Shown: positions 12,374-15,659 of the stretch, piece after piece
Numbering within the stretch: position 1 is the first letter of the stretch
How the letters are laid out: each line of letters starts with the position of its first letter
Origin: JANNOG01 sp964516515
GTDB taxonomy: Bacteria; Actinomycetota; Actinomycetes; Actinomycetales; JBBAYJ01
Direction: 5' to 3'
Assembly (NCBI GenBank): GCA_964516515.1
Contig: CAZEYA010000081.1
Location: 1-15,659, forward strand
DNA: 15,659 nt
Notes under the pieces: model-generated
Told to the model about the DNA's origin: nothing
Database searches by the model: none
Seen by the model: the letters and a program-made list of their open reading frames with translations, nothing else
Program-made: the position numbers and the translations under genes

Positions 12374-14530
12374 ATGCGAACGAAGGTGTTCAGGTCGGGC
12401 ATCACTGTGCTCGTGGGAACCGTGGTGGGGTCGGTGCTGCTGGCTGCCGGTGTGGCCTCCTCGGCGACGGGTGAGGCGCTGCTGGTGTCCACGCGCGCCG
12501 ACCGTTCGGATGCCGTGCCGCTGCAGGGGGCCGACCTGTCCGGCAGTGTCTACGTCTTCCTCGCGGACCCGCCGGCGGACCCGGCCGTGATCGGTGTCGA
12601 CTTCTACATCGACTCGGCGCCGCCCGCCGACCCGACACGGGTGGAGAACACGGCCCCGTACGACCTGCGGGGCGGCTCCGCCGAGAAGCCGACTGCCTGG
12701 AAGCTCGACGCCGTGCCAAGCGGTGGTCACTCGGTTACCGCAGTGGTCCGTACGGCTGCGGGGTCGACCACGGTGACGGCCACATTCACCGTGCGCGCCG
12801 GCTCGACGCCAACGACGGCGCCACCGACGGTCACCCCGCCATCGACGACAGCACCACCGACGGTCACCCCGCCGTCCAGTACGCCGATGTCGTCGTCGCC
12901 CACGCTGCCCGGCCCCGGCGCGCCGCAGCTCCTGGTCTCCACGTCAGCCACCCGCTCCGGGGCGACCGCGCTGGCGGGCTCCACCCGGTCCGGCAACGTC
13001 TACGTCTTCGTCAGTCCACCGGCCTCACCCGCCGTGAGCGGAGTCGACTTCTACATCGATGCGGCTCCCCCCGCCACCCCGGCACGTACCGAGAACACAG
13101 CGCCCTATGACCTGCAGGGCGGCAGCGTCACCACCGCCAACGCATGGAACCTCGGCACGGTGACGCCCGGCGCCCACACGGTGGCCGCCGTCATCCGGAC
13201 CGCCACCTCATCGACGACGACCACAGCCACTTTCACCGTGGGCACCGGTCCCGCACCGACCACCACACCACCGACGACCACACCACCGACGACCGTCGAC
13301 GATCCGCTGGTGCGGGCCTCGTGGCAGGGCGATTCGGCCACCACGCTGACATTCACGTGGCGCACCGGCGATCCGCAGACACCCGCCGAGGTGCGGCTGC
13401 GGCCTGCCGGGACGGCGATCTGGCAGAGCGCCACCGGCACGGCGAAGCCTGCGGGCGGGCTCGGCCACCAGCGCTCGGCCACGGCGACCGGGCTGCTGCC
13501 CGGGACCGCGTACGAGTACCAGGTGAGGGTCGACGACGGATGGTCGGCGACGGCGACGGCCGGCACCACGTCCCCGACGATGCCGCTGTCGTTCGTCTAC
13601 TTCGCCGACACCGGCATCACCGGGCGGCTCGATGGTCTGAGCACCGGCACCGCTGCCGTCATCGACGCGATGGCGGCGCAGCGTCCCGATCTGCTGCTCG
13701 GCGGCGGCGACTATGCGTACTACAACACCGACCCCCGTTGGCCGACCCTCGACGGCGCCATCGACGCCTGGCTGACCCAGATGCAGCCGGTCATGAGCAA
13801 TGCCGTGTTCATGCCGACGTACGGCAACCACGAGGTGCTGCTCGGCGAAGGCTTCGACGCCTGGGCCGACCGGTTCGCGACCCCGACCGGCGTGGGCGGC
13901 AAGTCCAGCACGGTCGACACACGAGGCACCTTCTCCTTCGACGCCGGACCGGTCCACTTCGTCTCGATCATGGCCGTGGACGAGACGTCCGGGCTGCCGT
14001 CGGCCAACCGGACGTGGATCGCCGACGACATCAGGGCCGCCCAGGCCCGCGGCATGCGATGGGTGGTGCCGTACCTGCACGGCATCCCCTTGGGCGACGG
14101 CACCAACCACAAGACCAACTACGCCCTGCAAAGCCAACTCGGGCCGCTGTTCGAGAGCCTCGGGGTGCCGCTGGTGCTGTTCTCCCACGACCAGTCGTTC
14201 GAGCGCACCTACCCCCTGACCGGCCTGCGGGACACCCGAGCGACCGCCCCGACCAGAACGTCCACGTCGCTGTCCTGCTACACCGACGCCGACGGCGTGA
14301 TCTGGGTGAAGACCAGCCCCGCCGGCAAGCTGTCCAGCAAGAACGGCGACTTCAGCCAGTTCCTGTCAGTCGCCCAACCGCCCTGGACCGCAGTCCGCGA
14401 CAACACCGCCTTCCACTTCACCGAGGTGAATGCGACCGCCACCTCGCTGAGCGTCACCGTCCACGGCGTCACCCCGGGTCAGCCCGCAACAGTGGTGGAC
14501 AGCTTCGTCATCCAGGGTGGCAACTGCTGA
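12374..14530 (+). CDS. Secreted purple acid phosphatase-like metallophosphoesterase with two Ig-like repeats
   Basis: The 718-aa exported protein opens with a signal peptide: basic MRTKVFR, a hydrophobic core to about residue 29, then ASSATGEA. Two homologous Ig-like modules (36-140 and 186-289) share YVF, GVDFYID, ENTAPYDL and ATFTV, and are separated and followed by Thr/Pro linkers. A fibronectin-III-like domain (about 312-398) precedes a metallophosphoesterase domain typical of purple acid phosphatases. Metal-ligand motifs are D412 (ADTG), D446 and Y449 (GDYAY), N485-H486 (GNHE) and H569 (VPYLHG). The last motif, usually GHxH, reads SHDQ (604-607), so the second His is Gln. It probably acts outside the cell on phosphate esters if active. 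No cell-wall anchor is visible. The ATG at 12374 was chosen for the signal peptide. Confidence 0.88.
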   Translation: MRTKVFRSGITVLVGTVVGSVLLAAGVASSATGEALLVSTRADRSDAVPLQGADLSGSVYVFLADPPADPAVIGVDFYIDSAPPADPTRVENTAPYDLRGGSAEKPTAWKLDAVPSGGHSVTAVVRTAAGSTTVTATFTVRAGSTPTTAPPTVTPPSTTAPPTVTPPSSTPMSSSPTLPGPGAPQLLVSTSATRSGATALAGSTRSGNVYVFVSPPASPAVSGVDFYIDAAPPATPARTENTAPYDLQGGSVTTANAWNLGTVTPGAHTVAAVIRTATSSTTTTATFTVGTGPAPTTTPPTTTPPTTVDDPLVRASWQGDSATTLTFTWRTGDPQTPAEVRLRPAGTAIWQSATGTAKPAGGLGHQRSATATGLLPGTAYEYQVRVDDGWSATATAGTTSPTMPLSFVYFADTGITGRLDGLSTGTAAVIDAMAAQRPDLLLGGGDYAYYNTDPRWPTLDGAIDAWLTQMQPVMSNAVFMPTYGNHEVLLGEGFDAWADRFATPTGVGGKSSTVDTRGTFSFDAGPVHFVSIMAVDETSGLPSANRTWIADDIRAAQARGMRWVVPYLHGIPLGDGTNHKTNYALQSQLGPLFESLGVPLVLFSHDQSFERTYPLTGLRDTRATAPTRTSTSLSCYTDADGVIWVKTSPAGKLSSKNGDFSQFLSVAQPPWTAVRDNTAFHFTEVNATATSLSVTVHGVTPGQPATVVDSFVIQGGNC
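12479..13240 (+). repeat. Duplicated Ig-like module within the phosphatase gene
   Basis: Two diverged copies (about 12479-12793 and 12929-13240) encode related modules of about 104 residues. The linker between them contains a 20-bp exact repeat, 12821-12840 and 12854-12873. The pattern fits an internal duplication of an extracellular binding or spacer domain. Confidence 0.8.
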
Positions 14531-14618
14531 GGGCAATCCGGTGGTGGGCCTCTATAGCCGAACCTCCACGCCATCGTCCAAATCGTCGCGGAAGCCCGGC
14601 CCCGGTTGAGTTCGTTGT
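14531..14618. other. Convergent spacer at composition boundary
   Basis: These 88 bp separate the plus-strand phosphatase gene from the minus-strand genes at the right edge. I see no strong intrinsic terminator, tRNA remnant or clear attachment site. G+C content begins to fall from here to the right. Confidence 0.5.
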
Positions 14619-14837
14619 CTAACCTCGTGACGGCACCAGCCGGGTTGTCTTTAGTCCGGCCTGCTCAAGTTCGCCCGCACACGAGCAAATGACCGCGCGA
14701 TACTCGAACCGGCCACGGTCCCGTTTCCACTTTCCGTAGACGACCGTGTGATTGTTCCCACAACCAGCACAAAGCCCTGCGACAGTCACCACTTGCGATT
14801 CACTCCCGGTGGTGCACTCACCACTTGACACCGCCAT
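14619..14837 (-). CDS. Small Cys-rich protein (possible zinc ribbon)
   Basis: This possible 72-aa protein follows the membrane-protein gene by 26 bp on the same strand. Its most notable part is LCAGCGNNHTVVYGKWKRDRGRFEYRAVICSCAGEL: a CxxC and a later CxC separated by about 25 basic and aromatic residues. This is the look of a small zinc ribbon; there is also one early Cys (C8). I do not recognise the family. The start is the ATG at 14837. The frame stays open to 15185, but the upstream part runs through the membrane-protein gene in another frame and is Arg/His/Cys-rich shadow. No good ribosome binding site is visible. It may be real, or a chance frame. Confidence 0.4.
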   Translation of the reverse strand: MAVSSGECTTGSESQVVTVAGLCAGCGNNHTVVYGKWKRDRGRFEYRAVICSCAGELEQAGLKTTRLVPSRG

Positions 14838-14863
14838 GATAATGGCGGGCACACCGAGTCTGT

Positions 14864-15334
14864 TCACAGCCGCCCGCCCTTCGGCCTGGAGAACAGGTAA
14901 CGGGATGAAACCATGGCGCACAGTACGATGAGTCCGATGACCCATGGGAAACCAAGAAGAGCCACGAGACCTGCGCCCATATTTGCGCCGACCGTGTTGG
15001 ACATAGTTGCAAGCCTGATGTAGGCACCGACGACACTGGCCGCTGCAGGCGTCAAAATGAACAGGATCAACACTACTGGTGAAAGCTTCCGGCGCAAGAT
15101 AAGGATTAGAACAGCAATGAGAATTCCCAGGAGGAATGCTGAAGCCAGCACACCGATAGTCGTGACGTGCCCGCTCGAAAGCCACTCATTCCCAGGATCC
15201 ACATCACCCCTGGCTGGATCCGACTGATCCCCTATGAGCCAGACGCTTACTATTGAGGAGAGCAGAAAGAGGGTTACCCACAGGACGTGAGCACGGGGCT
15301 CGGCCCGCGCTAGGGCCCGGACGGACCTACCCAA
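14864..15334 (-). CDS. Four-helix integral membrane protein, possible immunity protein
   Basis: This 156-aa membrane protein of unknown family has four predicted helices at about 15-35, 57-81, 84-108 and 118-143. Basic residues lie in the N-terminus (RSVRALARAEPR), the short 2-3 loop (RRK) and the C-terminus (SRYLFSRPKGGRL). The 36-56 loop is acidic. By the positive-inside rule both ends are cytosolic. The start is a TTG at 15334 that overlaps the end of the phospholipase gene by 8 bp; no ATG or GTG was found before the first helix. The overlap suggests translational coupling with the PLA2 gene. Lying directly after a membrane-attacking enzyme, it could protect the producer, but no sequence motif proves that role. 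Confidence 0.68.
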   Translation of the reverse strand: MGRSVRALARAEPRAHVLWVTLFLLSSIVSVWLIGDQSDPARGDVDPGNEWLSSGHVTTIGVLASAFLLGILIAVLILILRRKLSPVVLILFILTPAAASVVGAYIRLATMSNTVGANMGAGLVALLGFPWVIGLIVLCAMVSSRYLFSRPKGGRL

Positions 15335-15659
15335 CGTACAGCCTCACTACTGTGTACATAGTGAATGACCTGTCAGCACATGCCTGCTTCGAGTAAGAAG
15401 GCGCCACACTGCACCGTGACAGTAGATCACCGTAGAACTGATTATCGATTCTAAGTTTCGTTCTCCCCCATGGCTTGAGCGTATAGCCGAACCACCTGAT
15501 TAACGCATAACCAAGATCATGCGTATCGCACGAACTCCTGAATCCGAACCGACTCTCTACTTTGGGGGATAAACCAGTGCAATGATCGGTCCCCGTCAGT
15601 CCCTTCCTTAGCACTCCGTCCGGGCGACGCCAAAGATAGGTCGTCCATCCGATCCCCCT
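15327..15659 (-). CDS. Prokaryotic phospholipase A2 domain protein, 5' end beyond window
   Basis: The last 110 residues of a protein whose start lies beyond the right edge; the frame stays open to base 15659. The visible part matches the prokaryotic secreted phospholipase A2 fold, as in the Streptomyces violaceoruber enzyme. It has a calcium-loop-like GTDHCTG, the active-site helix FRSSCDTHDLGYAL (His at 15519-15521, Asp next), then LRIDNQFYGDLLSRC with the second catalytic Asp, QAC, and a closing YTVVRLYVG. Four Cys can form the two disulfides of this family, which implies function outside the cytosol. PLA2 cleaves the sn-2 acyl bond of phospholipids. A GTG at 15614 is possible but would leave little upstream of the domain and no signal peptide, so a longer protein is likelier. 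Composition is about 50% G+C. Confidence 0.8.
   Translation of the reverse strand, partial: RGIGWTTYLWRRPDGVLRKGLTGTDHCTGLSPKVESRFGFRSSCDTHDLGYALIRWFGYTLKPWGRTKLRIDNQFYGDLLSRCSVAPSYSKQACADRSFTMYTVVRLYVG

Noticed and set aside
11232..12590. 452-aa plus-strand open frame opposite the radical SAM gene
   Set aside because: It is the complement of a well-supported conserved gene, has no recognisable domain, and runs into the phosphatase gene in another frame.
14531..14618. tRNA fragment or integrase site at the low-GC boundary
   Set aside because: No cloverleaf arm, TpsiC-like motif or inverted core could be found by reading both strands.
13144..14622. 492-aa plus-strand frame inside the phosphatase gene
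   Set aside because: The Arg/His-rich translation is typical of an off-frame reading of high-GC DNA; the phosphatase frame has all the family motifs.
14838..15185. Long version of the small Cys-rich frame (188 aa)
   Set aside because: The upstream part overlaps the membrane-protein gene on the same strand, has no hydrophobic or conserved pattern, and reads like a shadow.
14553..15493. 12-bp direct repeat TATAGCCGAACC at 14553-14564 and 15482-15493, as possible attachment sites
   Set aside because: Several 12-mer matches are expected by chance in a window of this size, and the second copy lies inside the PLA2 coding sequence.

Overview
The window comes from a high-GC actinobacterium. Core genes are about 70% G+C by eye. 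GTG and TTG starts occur, neighbouring genes overlap by 4 bp, and the order rne-rplU-rpmA-obgE-proB-proA is the usual actinobacterial one. I cannot place it below phylum or class. Two runs of exactly 100 N mark it as draft scaffold sequence, and both fall inside the RNase E/G gene.

Layout. Positions 1-158 hold an 11-bp tandem repeat touching the left edge, then the start of a plus-strand beta-hydroxyacid dehydrogenase-like gene (159-1085). That gene converges with, and overlaps by 16 bp, a long minus-strand block read right to left. The block begins at 12233 with a B12-binding-type radical SAM protein (TIGR03960 type), a 217-aa GNAT-like protein and a DUF2344/TIGR03936 radical-SAM-linked protein, all joined by GTGA stop/start overlaps. 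After a 279-bp spacer come rne/rng (broken by two N gaps), rplU, rpmA, obgE, proB (ATGA overlap with obgE) and proA. The block therefore combines RNA decay and processing, two 50S proteins, the ribosome-assembly GTPase Obg and the first two steps of proline synthesis.

Divergent from the radical SAM gene is a 718-aa exported purple-acid-phosphatase-like protein (12374-14530). It has two copies of an Ig-like module, Thr/Pro linkers and an altered last metal-binding motif. It appears to be read from a leaderless promoter.

From about 14531 to the right edge the composition falls to about 50% G+C (hand count 121 of 240 for 15361-15600), which suggests the edge of an accessory or transferred segment. 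It holds three minus-strand genes: a prokaryotic phospholipase A2 domain cut by the window edge, a four-helix membrane protein overlapping its end by 8 bp, and a possible 72-aa Cys-rich protein. The PLA2/membrane-protein pair is the best candidate here for an undescribed system. One reading is a membrane-attacking toxin followed by its immunity protein, but the toxin's N-terminal part lies outside the window, so this stays a hypothesis.
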